Source of the DNA: Chelydra serpentina
Lineage: Eukaryota; Chordata; Testudines; Chelydridae
Length of the DNA stretch: 64,000 bases
Assembly: GCA_037349315.1 (NCBI GenBank)
Contig: JBAIAC010000001.1
Coordinates: 36,890,001 to 36,954,000, forward strand
Direction of reading: 5' to 3'
The first letter of the stretch is position 1. Every line of letters starts with the position of its first letter. Below the pieces are notes generated by a model, which worked only from the letters and a program-made list of their open reading frames with translations, was not told the DNA's origin and did not search any database. The position numbers were made by a program, and so were the translations under genes. Shown in pieces: positions 34,325 to 45,284 of the stretch.

Positions 34325-36590
34325 CAATAAACTTACTAAACAGGGCAGAGGCAGCCATGGCCCAAGTAACCTGTACTATACCCAGAACAGTACACAGGTA
34401 TAAAAACATTTCTTCACAGTCCAGGCTGTGTGAAATCGACAGCACTCAGTTTGCACCTCCTGTATTTTTGCTTTGTAATTGGCCTTAGGTTCAAGCAGAA
34501 CAGACCAAGAGAACTGAATGTGCCTTCCACATATCATTTGTCCTTTCTATTTGGCTGAACTTCCTCTTCTGTGACTGTCTCAGTTCAACGATTGTCTATG
34601 TATATGTAAATCTGTTGCATGGTTTTGTCTCCCCCATTTTGAAGCAACGGATGTAATCCGGGCCCCACTGAAGTCAGTGGCAAAACTCACATTGATTTTA
34701 ATGGAGCCAGGATTTCACTCCATAGTTAGAGTTTCCATGATATAAGCAAACAGCAGTGGTGCTTGCTGGATGGATTGTCCTAATACTGTTAATAGAGATG
34801 ACCTGGGATCCAGTCCTATGGCACAACTGTTTGTGATGGTTGTGTACCACCTGCAAGTGTGCAGCATGTCGTTTCTACCTGTATTTGGCTAGGATCATAT
34901 GTTTCTCATTCCAGCACTGTCTGCTTTGCCCATCACATTTTCACTGTGGGTGATCATCATCTTTCCTGCTTGCATCATCCTTTTATCATTGTATGACTTG
35001 ACCGAGCACTTCACCCTGACTGTGCTTCTTATAATCGCTGTTTTGCTCTCTGCACATGTTTACTGACTGAGCATCCCCTCTATCGTCCTCCACTGTGTAT
35101 GATCTAGAATCCTGAAGTTATTTTCTGCTGTGCTCATGATTTATTTTGTTGGTTTTGTACTTGTTTAGGGAACCACAATGGAGATTTCCCCCACACAGAC
35201 ATAATTATTACTGTTGCTCTATACAATTATAAGACATTCATCACTATTGTATCTGGGGACATTTGATACAATTTAGACCAGAAGAGATATTTTCCCAGAA
35301 GTAGGCAGTATGTATTGTACATCTCAATAGTCACAGTATACTATATTTAAACATATAATGAAGCATATTCTTAGCAGATAGAATCAACAATATCTAAAAT
35401 CAATTAGTGATCTTAATAAGGTTTCATTGAAAAATATAAACCATGCTAACACATACCTGCTTTTATTTTTTGTTACTTTTGGAATTTGCTTCCTTTTCCC
35501 ACACCTTTTTCTTTTAGTTTACCAAACATTTACTATATTACTTTGTTTAAACCAGGCTGGTGTTAGACATGCCGACGAAGAATAAAAGGTACAATGTACA
35601 GCAGATAAACTGGGCCAAATTCTGCACTCAATTCCCCTGGTGTTAATCCATTGGCTTCAATAGTGTCACTCCAGATTTACACCACGGTAACAAGAATGTT
35701 GCTACGAACTATGTTTTCCATCTGCTGAACAGTTCTCAAGGTGAATTATTAAAATACTTTTCCAGAAGAGCTGAAAGGACTATAAAAATATTTTTACAGT
35801 CACTTTTCCAGCAACTAAGCAATTTTAAACATTAAAGATTTTTTTTTAAGTTTGATTGTTTAGCAGCAAGACCACTATAATGATTAATTTTTAAAAAATC
35901 ACATAGCCGAGTGACTGTCCATATTTTCTTATGGAAACAGAATATGTGGTTTTGGGGGAAAGTGGGAGAGCTGGGGGTTTGGGAAGGGGAACATACATTT
36001 GTTTTTGCAATTAATTCCAAATTAAAAATGTATGGGTTACTCCTGCAAAAAGAAGCATGCAGATGAAAGCAAAATAAATACATTATGTGTTAATGGAAGA
36101 GAGAAATGTTGCATTTTACAAAATAATCTGTCCATTTGCAGGTCCACTGTCTCCACTATAAATCTGCCATTTATAAGGATATTGCCAAAACTTATTTAAT
36201 GCAAAAATCTTGTTAACATGGTGAGAGTTTTCCTGGAAAACATATCTAGTTATAAAATATTTTAATTTCCACATTTTAACACTTTTAGCAGTTGCAGATG
36301 TTATCAACTGCAAGGCAGCATAACCAACCAAAGCAGCTTTTTATCTCAGATGCATATACACATACAAATCAAGTGTGCCAATTTTTTGTTGCAAAGAATA
36401 AATAAGCATAGCAAAAACACAAATAATATCATGTGCCTGCTCCATCCAAAAAGAACTGTACTCGAAACTGGATTTCTCAGTTCTGTAAAATCTGCTATAG
36501 ATCCACTAGATCTTTTTCAGGTACTTAAAAACAGAATTATGACATCTTTCTGATTCATCTATATATTATCTGTCAATCTATCAAGGCCTC
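34325..36590. other. Intron, nothing recognised
   Basis: Apart from a small palindrome around 35620-35695 (GGTGTTAATCCATTGGCTTC / CACTCCAGATTTACACC), no element or gene was recognised. Confidence 0.5.
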
Positions 36591-36595
36591 TATTA

Positions 36596-36830
36596 CCACT
36601 GTATCTCAGTACCTCGCAATCTTTAATGTATTTATATTTATCATATTCCTGTCAGGTAGGGAAGTACTATTATCTCCATTTTACAGATGAGGAAGTAAGG
36701 CACAGCAAGATTAACTGACTTGCCCAAGGTCACACCGGAGGCCTGTGCTGGAGCAGAGACTTGAATTCAGGTCTACTGAATCCCAGTCCTATGCTCTAGC
36801 CACTGGGAAACCCTTCCTCACTAATTCAGA
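36596..36830 (-). repeat. MIR SINE
   Basis: The reverse complement of the MIR core is clear: CATTTTACAGATGAGGAAG, AGGCACAGCAAG and ACTTGCCCAAGGTCACAC. MIR is an ancient tRNA-derived SINE shared by amniotes, so this is an old insertion. Confidence 0.88.
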
Positions 36831-37939
36831 TATAAAAATTAGTGGCCTATTCCTGAGAAGCAACAAGAACCTGTAACTCTCACTGATTTTAATGGACATA
36901 GCAGATGCCCATCATCTCTCAGAATCAGGCCCTATATGGCATAACTTTTAAGGACTTTGTTTCTGACTTAGCCATTGGTGATGTTGGCATAGCTAAACAT
37001 ATTAACTATGTGATGCTACTGCTCTTTTCAGATATTGTATGTTACATTATACTGCATTTTTAATGTAATATAAATATACACTAACTTCAGAGTTATTAAA
37101 TATTTGATCTGTAAAACTGCAAGTCTGATAGGAACAAACGTAATTTTATGTAGTAATACTGTAGCTACTTTATAACTCAAGGCAACTATGCAGATTTCCT
37201 TCTAACTACATAAAATTACAATGCATTTATGCCACGCATTGTGGAAAATACACTTTCCTGAATTATTAACAGTAGTTTCAGACTTTACTAACTCAGCAAA
37301 GGAATTTTACTGATCTCATTCTTCCTTGTTAATAAAGTTTTTTGCCTACATACTCTTTCTCTCATGCACATATTCTATTTTAATCTCTCCAGTAATGTCC
37401 ATTTCTTCACAGATTATTGTATATGACACTATGTTCTAAATAGCATTGCTAAGTTTATTTTCAATTTTCAGAATAACTTAAGCATAAATCATTCTCCTTG
37501 TAGCCTGCGTGCTAATGCAGGACAGAACCCTCTCCCCATACCCGCAGTTCCCCATAACTGTTAAAAACACTTGTTATTTATAAATTAAAGACTGGTTTGT
37601 GCTACTTATACATGAGCAAAAGCTGATCTTTGGGGTTATGTGTTTTAAATATCTGCTCTTACAGTATAAGATGAATACAGGGAAAATACTGTAAGTGTTA
37701 CAGCACCTAAGATGAATAAAATGTGAATAATAAAGAAAAAAACTATAATAGTGTTATGTCCTAAATACAGGTTTACCATAAGGTAAGTATTTTGGAGTAA
37801 CATTTTACTTCAAGATGCTGTTTCTGTCATGTTGAAAAAACTGAAGTAATATGCTGACATTGCTGCTTACGTAAACTATTATTAGACTTTCTGAAATGCT
37901 CATATTTAATACAAGTTAGCATATCTAATTGGTACTGAC

Positions 37940-38026
37940 CTTTGTAATTCTGTGTAATGACTCCATATGATGAATCACCAGAGGGGATGAAACCTTTTCC
38001 TTCAGGACACAAATCAGTAAATTCAG
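37940..38026 (-). CDS. LTBP1: LTBP1 exon: end of the LAP-binding TB domain plus linker
   Basis: This is the smallest exon here, 87 bp (29 codons, phase 1-1), with acceptor TCTCTACCAG and donor GTCAGT. It encodes AEFTDLCPEGKGF followed by a serine/glycine-rich linker ending TQNYK. Its single cysteine completes the 8-cysteine domain begun in the exon at 39221, which lies only about 1.2 kb away. The linker then joins the calcium-binding EGF exon at 31827. Skipping only this exon would keep the frame but leave the TB domain with an odd cysteine. Confidence 0.95.
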
Positions 38027-39220
38027 CTGGTAGAGAAATAAACCAAAAAATCATATCAGAAAAAAAAGCAGTTACTGTATTTAGGAATCTAGAACTGTAA
38101 CAGATGATAAACTTTTCATGTTCAGTAATACATTTTAAAATTGTATTCTACTTTCTAATTCTCAGAAATCTTAGGCAACCTTTCCTCTGATTAATTCCCT
38201 TTGGGCAATCTTATACACCTAGGTATAACCTTATGGCCAAATGCTGCAGTCATAACACAGGCAAAACTTCCATTGACTTCAACGGGAACGTAACCATTGT
38301 TTTCAAAAAGAGTTTTGCTTGAGCAGGAACTGAGTAAGAATTGCATCATCTGGCTCACAGAGGGAATGAATTACGTTATGCTGGAGATGGCATAGGCTCA
38401 AATGCAAACAAATCCTCTTTTATATTTTCAAGTATAGTGGCTCTTTCCAATATACACAGCAACAGGCACAGTTTCACCAGTTCAAAGATGTGGCTAAGAT
38501 AAGAACTGAGAACAAGAAATCACTTTTCTTTTAAAAGTTATCTCATGCATTCTGAAGAATTTACACATGCTCTAATCTTAAATGATTTATTCCAGCTGGA
38601 TATTGAATATCAGCCATCATTGTTTACACACTGTGCTTCAAGTACTGTTATCAATATTTATGCCAAAGAGCATATGGTTATGCTCTTCTAATTGGTATTT
38701 AAAGGCTAAAAAGTGTTGTGCAGACAGCATGATTAACTGTATTATACAGTAGGTAGCAGAATGTAAAATTAATGTCATGTTTTACATCTATTCTAATGTT
38801 TCACATTGCTGCATAAAATAAGCTGCTATGACTAATGGCAGCCAGACAAAAATATAAAAATGCTCATCTTAATTTGTTGCTTTATGGGGAGAAATAGAAA
38901 TGTAACATTACAATATCTGGCAAAAGCTTGGATTAGAAATATTGTTGCTTTAAAAATCATTTGGAGATAGTGTTGGCCATAGAAAAATAATGGGCCATAA
39001 TTGGCCCTGCTGTAATTCCAATGAAACCAGTGGAGTTACACCAGAGATTAATTCTTCCTATTGCCTTTGTGTGAGTGGAAATTTTGCCTGGATAAGTTTT
39101 GAGTAAGCTGCTTCAGGAGATGTCCCTTTATGAACAGCCCTCATGAAAGCCAAGGATACCTATACTAATATAAAGCACAACCCTTCAGAAACTACTGCTG
39201 GATGGAAAGTCTCCTTTTAC

Positions 39221-39403
39221 CAGTTCCAAAGACGGGGCATGGGAAGATTTCACAGTTATCCCCCCAGCCAGCACCCAAAGTACAGCAGCATTCTTGTTTG
39301 GTGATGTTGGATGTCAACACATTATCACAGAAATTAGCATCGTTTAGATTGTAGTAGCATTCCTTCTTTTCATCTTCAGGTCGATCAACATCCACTGGTA
39401 AAT
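39221..39403 (-). CDS. LTBP1: LTBP1 exon: first part of the LAP-binding 8-cysteine (TB) domain
   Basis: This 183-bp exon (61 codons, phase 1-1) has acceptor CATCTTTAG and donor GTAAAA. It begins with an acidic linker, [14 protein letters not shown], then encodes seven of the eight TB-domain cysteines, including the diagnostic CCC triplet in KQECCC. SNITK holds an N-glycosylation sequon just before the triplet. Between the sixth and seventh cysteines the sequence is C-E-I-F-P-C. In the LTBP family the Phe-Pro insertion at this place marks the TB domain that forms the disulfide with LAP of the small latent complex. The eighth cysteine is supplied by the next exon at 37940. I infer that the domain is functional, because the frame, cysteines and splice sites are all intact. 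Confidence 0.96.
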
Positions 39404-39699
39404 CTAAAGATGAAAAATAAATAAATAAATAAATAAAATATGTCAAATTAATCAGTTTGATAAGAGATGCAGGAGAAAAGCAACTGCATGATGTTGTCAT
39501 AGCACCATTTTCCATCTTCAGGGCCAGAGTCCTTGGAGAGAAAAACGTGTCAGCAAAAAAATTTGGTGGATTTTTTAATCCTCAAAATCTTTCCCCTGAT
39601 TTTCAGACCAGACCACTGTTTTCAGATGTAGGTGTTGGAAGAGCTTCCATATTTGTACTTCTACTGTGTTTAAGTCATGCACGTACCTCTACTTTTATT

Positions 39700-39990
39700 A
39701 TTAAAAATGATACTTAGCACTTACAAAGTTGCTTTTCATACATTTTTCACTTAAAACACTTCACAAAGGTTACTAAACATTTTACAGATGTGGAAAGTGA
39801 GGCAGAGAGAGTGAAAAGGTCTGATTTTCAACACTCTCGGCTCCCACTGACTTCAGTGGAAGACAAGAGTTCAATACTTCTGAAAATTAGGCCCTGACTT
39901 ATACAAAATCATATGGTGAGTCAATGTGAATGACAGGAACATAACCCAGGTTCTTCACTCTCAGTCTGGTGCCTGATATAGTGGACTAGA
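39700..39990 (-). repeat. Degraded MIR-like SINE
   Basis: AACATTTTACAGATGTGGAA and GTGAGGCAGAGAGAGTGAAA resemble the MIR core on the minus strand. The segment continues to a tRNA-like part near 39950 (AACCCAGGTTCTTCACTCTCA). It is weaker than the copy at 36596. Confidence 0.5.
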
Positions 39991-40239
39991 ATGACATCAA
40001 TTTTTAGACTAAATTATGCCTCTCATAGAGCACAAGCGCAGTGGGGAAACGGAGAAGATGTCATTCCCAAACAGCAGCAGCTAAACGAGGCATAATTCCT
40101 TCTGCAGGACACAGGACCTTTGCAGTGCTTTCTTTGATCTGGAACCAGGGGACATGTCCCCCTCTTATGTTAAGGTGAGTTTTTAAGCAGTATTTGAAAG
40201 CAGTAAGCAGAGGAATCAAAATATATTGACTCTGCAGAA

Positions 40240-40650
40240 GAGAGGAGTACAGGGGTTGGGGTGCAGGATGGGACTACAGGGGTTAAAGGTGAAGGGGGCA
40301 CAGTCTAGGGGTTAGGGGTGCAGGAGAGAGTGCAGGGATTGGGGCGAAGGGGGCACAGGGCAGGGGTTGGGGTAGAGGAGGCGACCGGGGTTAGGGGCAA
40401 AGGGTGCACAGTGTAGGGGTTGGGCGCAGGAGGGGAGTACAGGGGTTTGGGCAAAGGGGGGCACAATGTAGGGTTAGGGTCACAGGAGGGGGTGCAGGGG
40501 TTAGGGGTGAAGGGGCGCAGTGCAGGGGTTAGGAGTGGAGGAGGGAGGCAAGAGTTAGGGGTGGAGGAGGGGGTGTACAGGGGTTAGGGCCGAAGGGTTA
40601 GGAGTGAAAGAGGGGTGGGGAGCCTGGGGAGCCCACAGGGACCAGGAACA
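40240..40650 (+). repeat. G-rich minisatellite with GGGGTTAGGG units
   Basis: Irregular units of about 60-70 bp combine GCAGGGGTTAGGGGT, GAAGGGGGCACAG and GAGGAGGGG. The core GGGGTTAGGG recurs many times and could form G-quadruplexes on the plus strand. The right border (GCCAGCCCTGAG at about 40692) resembles a hAT end, but I could not find its left partner. Confidence 0.75.
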
Positions 40651-41619
40651 TCAAAATACAAGTTTGCTCAGGGTGCCATTTTCCCTAATGCCAGCCCTGA
40701 GTCTAGTCTATCATCCACAGTTTTAAGGAGTTTATAAAATTTATGATCTCACAGAGTTCTCAAATACCTAGTGAATACAAAACAAAACATAGTTACTAAC
40801 GCAATAAATAACAAGAAAACTTATCAAAACCTACCAAACATAGTTAAAGGGCACAGGTTCTCCTTTGAGATAAATGAATAAAATATCTTCGGAGGTTTTA
40901 GAGCAAGCCATTTTAGAAATATGACAATACAAAACGGTGGAAAAAGCACTCGAATCTTTCATGTTTCCAAAACACTTAGTCCATATAACTTGAAGCTTCC
41001 ACAAAATATTCACCTTTGGTAAGATCCGAGATGAGAGAAACTTCAAATGGAAATTATTTGCACAGTTTCACAGTTTCCACAGTTCCATAATACCTGAAAA
41101 ATATGGACTGCAACATTTTGCATTTGCATTCCCCATGTGCTTTGAAACCACAGATGTCAAATGTATTGGTAAAAAGCACCAGTTCTGCTGGGGATTTCAG
41201 AACGGCAAACTCCTTACGATGAAAAATACATCTCTTTTTCCTGTTAGAAAATTCTTCATACTCAGCATTTAACATGTGATAACAACCATCTAAAGCAATA
41301 TAACAAAGCTATCCAAAATTATTCCATGTTGGCTGATTCTCATATATTTTGAAATTTGATTAATTTCCATTGAGACTAGAAGGTAATGTTACTGTCATGA
41401 GACATTTTTTGAAATTGTCATAAATTTACAGGAAGAGATGAAATCTTTATTTTATGCTTCAGTTATAATGTAGTTCAAAATCATTATGTTATATAAGAAT
41501 TGAGATCAAAGCTGCCATGTGGTTACATTGTGTTGTTTGTCTTATTGTTCTTTTATTTATAATTTGGCTTGCAACCTCAAAGATTTGTCTTTGGTCAGCA
41601 GGAAGAAAAAAGTCATAGC

Positions 41620-42350
41620 TCCTTTAAGGATCCCCCCTGTCCTTCAAATGGGGAGGGGGCCAAAACATCAACGAACCTGGAGCCTGGCTGGAGGGGCTCA
41701 GGTAAGCCATTGGTGCCTCGTCCACCTGGGGCACAGTATATATAACTTGTCCCTTTGGAGGGAGTCCTCTCTCACATCCAAATTAGTAGCTCCCACCCTC
41801 CCACCCAAGGGATCAGAGAAGGACCATATTTAGTTGCCTGCTGTGGGCACTGCACTAGTTGCCCTTTTGGGGACTGGGAAGGAATGTTTCCCTCACTGAC
41901 ACATTAGCTGTGGCAAGGTGGGGTTTTTTGCCTTCCCCATAGCAGCTTAGGGACCTGGTGGGTTAGGTCAGGAGGTAAGGTTCAAGATATTGTAACTTAG
42001 CAGGTGTCAGGTGTCCAGTGTAGGTATGCATTCCATAGGGGTCTGGTTCCTTGATACACTGGAGCTGGAAGTGGATTTAGGTGAAGGATGGGAAACGGAG
42101 TTGGACTCCTAATGTGTTGCACAGTGAGAAGACAACCTCCTTTCCCCAGCCCCTTAATCCTCACCACCCTTCTTCTATGGAGTCACAATAATAGGCTACG
42201 ACGCGGTTTGGAAGGGCAGGGAGCTGACAGCACCCCTCAGATAGGTGGAAACAAGTGAGGAAGGAGGGATAACCTGTATGAGTCCCCAGATGAGTTAAAT
42301 TAATAAAGTTGTGACCTAATTAACGCGCATCCCTCACATCCTGTCTTTTT
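41620..42350 (+). repeat. Unclassified LTR-like repeat
   Basis: The segment differs in composition from the flanking AT-rich intron. It has TATATATAA at about 41738 and AATAAA at about 42302, which suggests a promoter and polyadenylation signal of a retroelement or LTR. No inverted ends or duplication were found, and no coding motif is visible. Confidence 0.4.
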
Positions 42351-42671
42351 TTCTGCATGTCCAGGAAAATGCATCAGGCTGGTCTAGTGATAGTTGTTTA
42401 TACCGTTATGAGGGAGACCCAGGTTCACCTCACTGTCCTAGAATCTACCTCATTCTGTGGGCCTTTAAGGAGTTCAAAAGCAGCCTCTCCATGCCAATTA
42501 TGGAATGGACCATTCCCAATCCCATCCAGTCCTGTTTCTTGCCAGGATAGTGGCTGGAATGTGGGATCTCAAGGTGGAAAGGGTAAAACAGAGGCTGGGG
42601 GAATAAAATGAACCTAAGGCTCTTATTCCCACCACTGCTCCCCAACACACACACGCACACACTATATATAT

Positions 42672-43422
42672 TGTGACAGACCCAGGCCAGTTGGGTACAA
42701 CAAAGTAGCAGCATGCAGATATACTGGCCACTGGATTACCAGTTTTCTGTTCCCTGACTGACCAGAGCAGGGACTGCTCCAGGCTAATGAGGACACCTGA
42801 CTCTAATTAACCTGCAAAGAGTCAGGTGAAGCCATTAAGGTGATGTGAACACCTGACTCTAATTAAGGCTCTTCTGAGCATATAAAAGGGCTCACTCCAG
42901 TCAGGCTGAGGGGAGCCAGAGGAGAGGAAGTGTGGCTACTGAAGGGCTGAGTAAATGAGGACACCCTCAAGCCATCAGTAAGGGAGCCCTAAGATAAGGG
43001 TGAAGAAGAGAGATGCGGGAGAGCTGTGGGGAAGTGGCCCAGGGAAACATAGCAACTCTGGCAGTGAAAGGTCGGCTGCCAACAGCTGCTACCACTAGGG
43101 TCCCTGGGCCGGAACCCAGAGTAGGGGGCAGGCCCGGGTTTTTCCCAACCGGTCACTACAGAAACACCTCCTGGGAGGGGAAGACAGGCCCCTATCAGGA
43201 CAGGAGGCTAATCTGTTCTGAGATAAGCCCATAGGGACAACAGAGACTGTGGGAGTTCTCTCACCAACCTTGTGATGGCTTATGATGAAAAGGGCTCAGT
43301 AGACTGTAACCCTGGTCCTAGAGAGAGAAGGGCTACGTGGAGGATTGCAGTGAGCCTCTGAGGCTAGTATAAACCGCCTAGAAGCGCGGGACCCACCGGG
43401 ACAGGGTCGGAGCTCTGCCACA
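42672..43422 (+). mobile_element. Solo LTR (751 bp)
   Basis: It begins TGTGACAGACCC and ends GCTCTGCCACA. A 4-bp duplication, ATAT, lies at 42668-42671 and 43423-43426, in an AT repeat, so its value is limited. TATAAAA at 42881-42887 gives plus orientation. The U3 part repeats ACACCTGACTCTAATTAA twice (about 42795 and 42849), a likely enhancer-type duplication. No internal region remains. Confidence 0.75.
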
Positions 43423-43429
43423 ATATACA

Positions 43430-45280
43430 TGTCAAACAAAAAAAAAAGTAACAGGCAATAAAAACGTCAAGTTTCAAGTATCTAAAATATGATGAAATGA
43501 AAATGTTGCACAGAAGAAATAAAGTAAATTTTACTAAGCTTATTCTCTTTAATTTTCATTAGCTACAATTGTTTTAACATTAGCATGCCCAAAATATTTA
43601 TTTTGTTGTGCCGATTATTGTGTTTTAATTAAAGAGTGTATAATAGACATTTATGGCTTTTAGTTCAAAACATACATTTGAATTTGTTTCTAACTTCCTT
43701 AGAAAAGTGAATGTTTTGGTTTGTGGTGTTTGAGGGGCTAGCAGACACCACGTTGCCACCAACAATGCAAACTCTCCTTTGCTGTTTTGCCAATGTAAGT
43801 AAGTATACATTAAGGGAAACACCCAGCTGAGCGCTATTTCATCTTTGTTAGTTTAGTCTGTGGTCTCCCTTTATGGAAAATTGTAATTATCTGATGAAGT
43901 ACTGCATTTCATAAAGTACGATGGTTTTGTGGTATCAGCTGATGTCCAATAGGAACCAAATTAAGACTATCATGTGTCACAGAAACTCAACTGAACTAAA
44001 TCTGTTATTCCAAGGTGAGAGAGCAGCACTTTAACCACCAAGTTATACATTTTCTTTGGACATATGCCACATGTCTAACTGAATCAGGGCCAAAGGCTTA
44101 AATAGCAGAAACACCATGGAAGTTTTTACACCATTTACCAGGGAAAGAGCTTCGGAGGTTGTCCCAGGAGGAAGGAGAAACATTCTCATCATGTGATTAT
44201 TTATTCCCATTTTATATTTGATGTGAGAGTTTCTCCTCCCATTATCTGTTTAGCACTTTAAAAGTCTGTTGTTTACACAGCTGTGACTGAGGGTTAGTCA
44301 AGCAGGCGTCATGAATGTTTGGAAAGTGAGTGAGACATAGATCTTTAAAAAAAGAAATTTACAAAGGCTGGTCTGTGTCTACAAGCTCATAATTTCTCTC
44401 TCATACACACACATTATTAACCTTTTAATAAACAGATTCTTTTAAAAGATACTTTGGTGTAATTTTTCCTTGGAAAAATGGATTAGTACCGAGATATTTA
44501 TTTTCTCACAATTTTGGTTATTTCTGATTTTATTTCATTGTTAAAACATTAGAAATTTTACTCAAGTAACCATGGGATAATACAGTCATTTATCTGATTG
44601 GTTTTAAAAAAAATATTTATTAACATTTTTCAATCTTTTTTCGTATAACAAACCAAATCAATTATAGATACCAACATATAGACATTTATCTGATTGTAAA
44701 TATGATGGCTGTATTAGTGCTACAGAATTCCAGATATAAAAAGTGGGGGCTAAATATAGACTAAAGGTATTTTATATATTTTTATATCTTAATATTGCAC
44801 CGATCCAGCAAATCACTTAGGCATATGCTTAACATAAAGTGCTGTAGACATCAATGCAACTAAAGCATATGCTTAAAATTAAGCACATATTTCAAATCTT
44901 TGATTAATTGGGCCCTACATTATTAATGTAAAAAATAAAATGTGTAGGGTTGATGGAATCTTAAATAAATAAATTATATAGCACTGCCCTTTGCCTCCAA
45001 ATGACATAAGCAATACAAATTTTCAGGACCTGATTTTCAGCAAGTGATTAAATATGGTGGCACTACACTACAGAATGTGCTAATGCAATGCACTACAGAA
45101 TTTGTAATGCAAATCTCCCAATCTGTTGCACACCTGGCAAGATGCCTCTCTTTTGAGCATGTGTATGTGTAAATCAGGAATTTGTATATGCACATCCAAT
45201 GATGCATATGCAAAAAAGACACGCATAGGTATTTATGCAAATACTTGAAGATCAGACTCTCAGTTCACTTGGGTTAAAAC
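43430..45280. other. Intron, nothing recognised
   Basis: AT-rich sequence between a solo LTR and DIRS copy 2. A weak foldback of the GCATATGCTTAA type is at about 44815-44890, with related copies at 54330-54410 and 61905-62000. Confidence 0.5.
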
Positions 45281-45284
45281 GAAA

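Noticed and set aside
40240..40650. Interstitial telomere repeat
   Set aside because: GGGGTTAGGG recurs, but not as a regular 6-bp TTAGGG array; the period is long and irregular.
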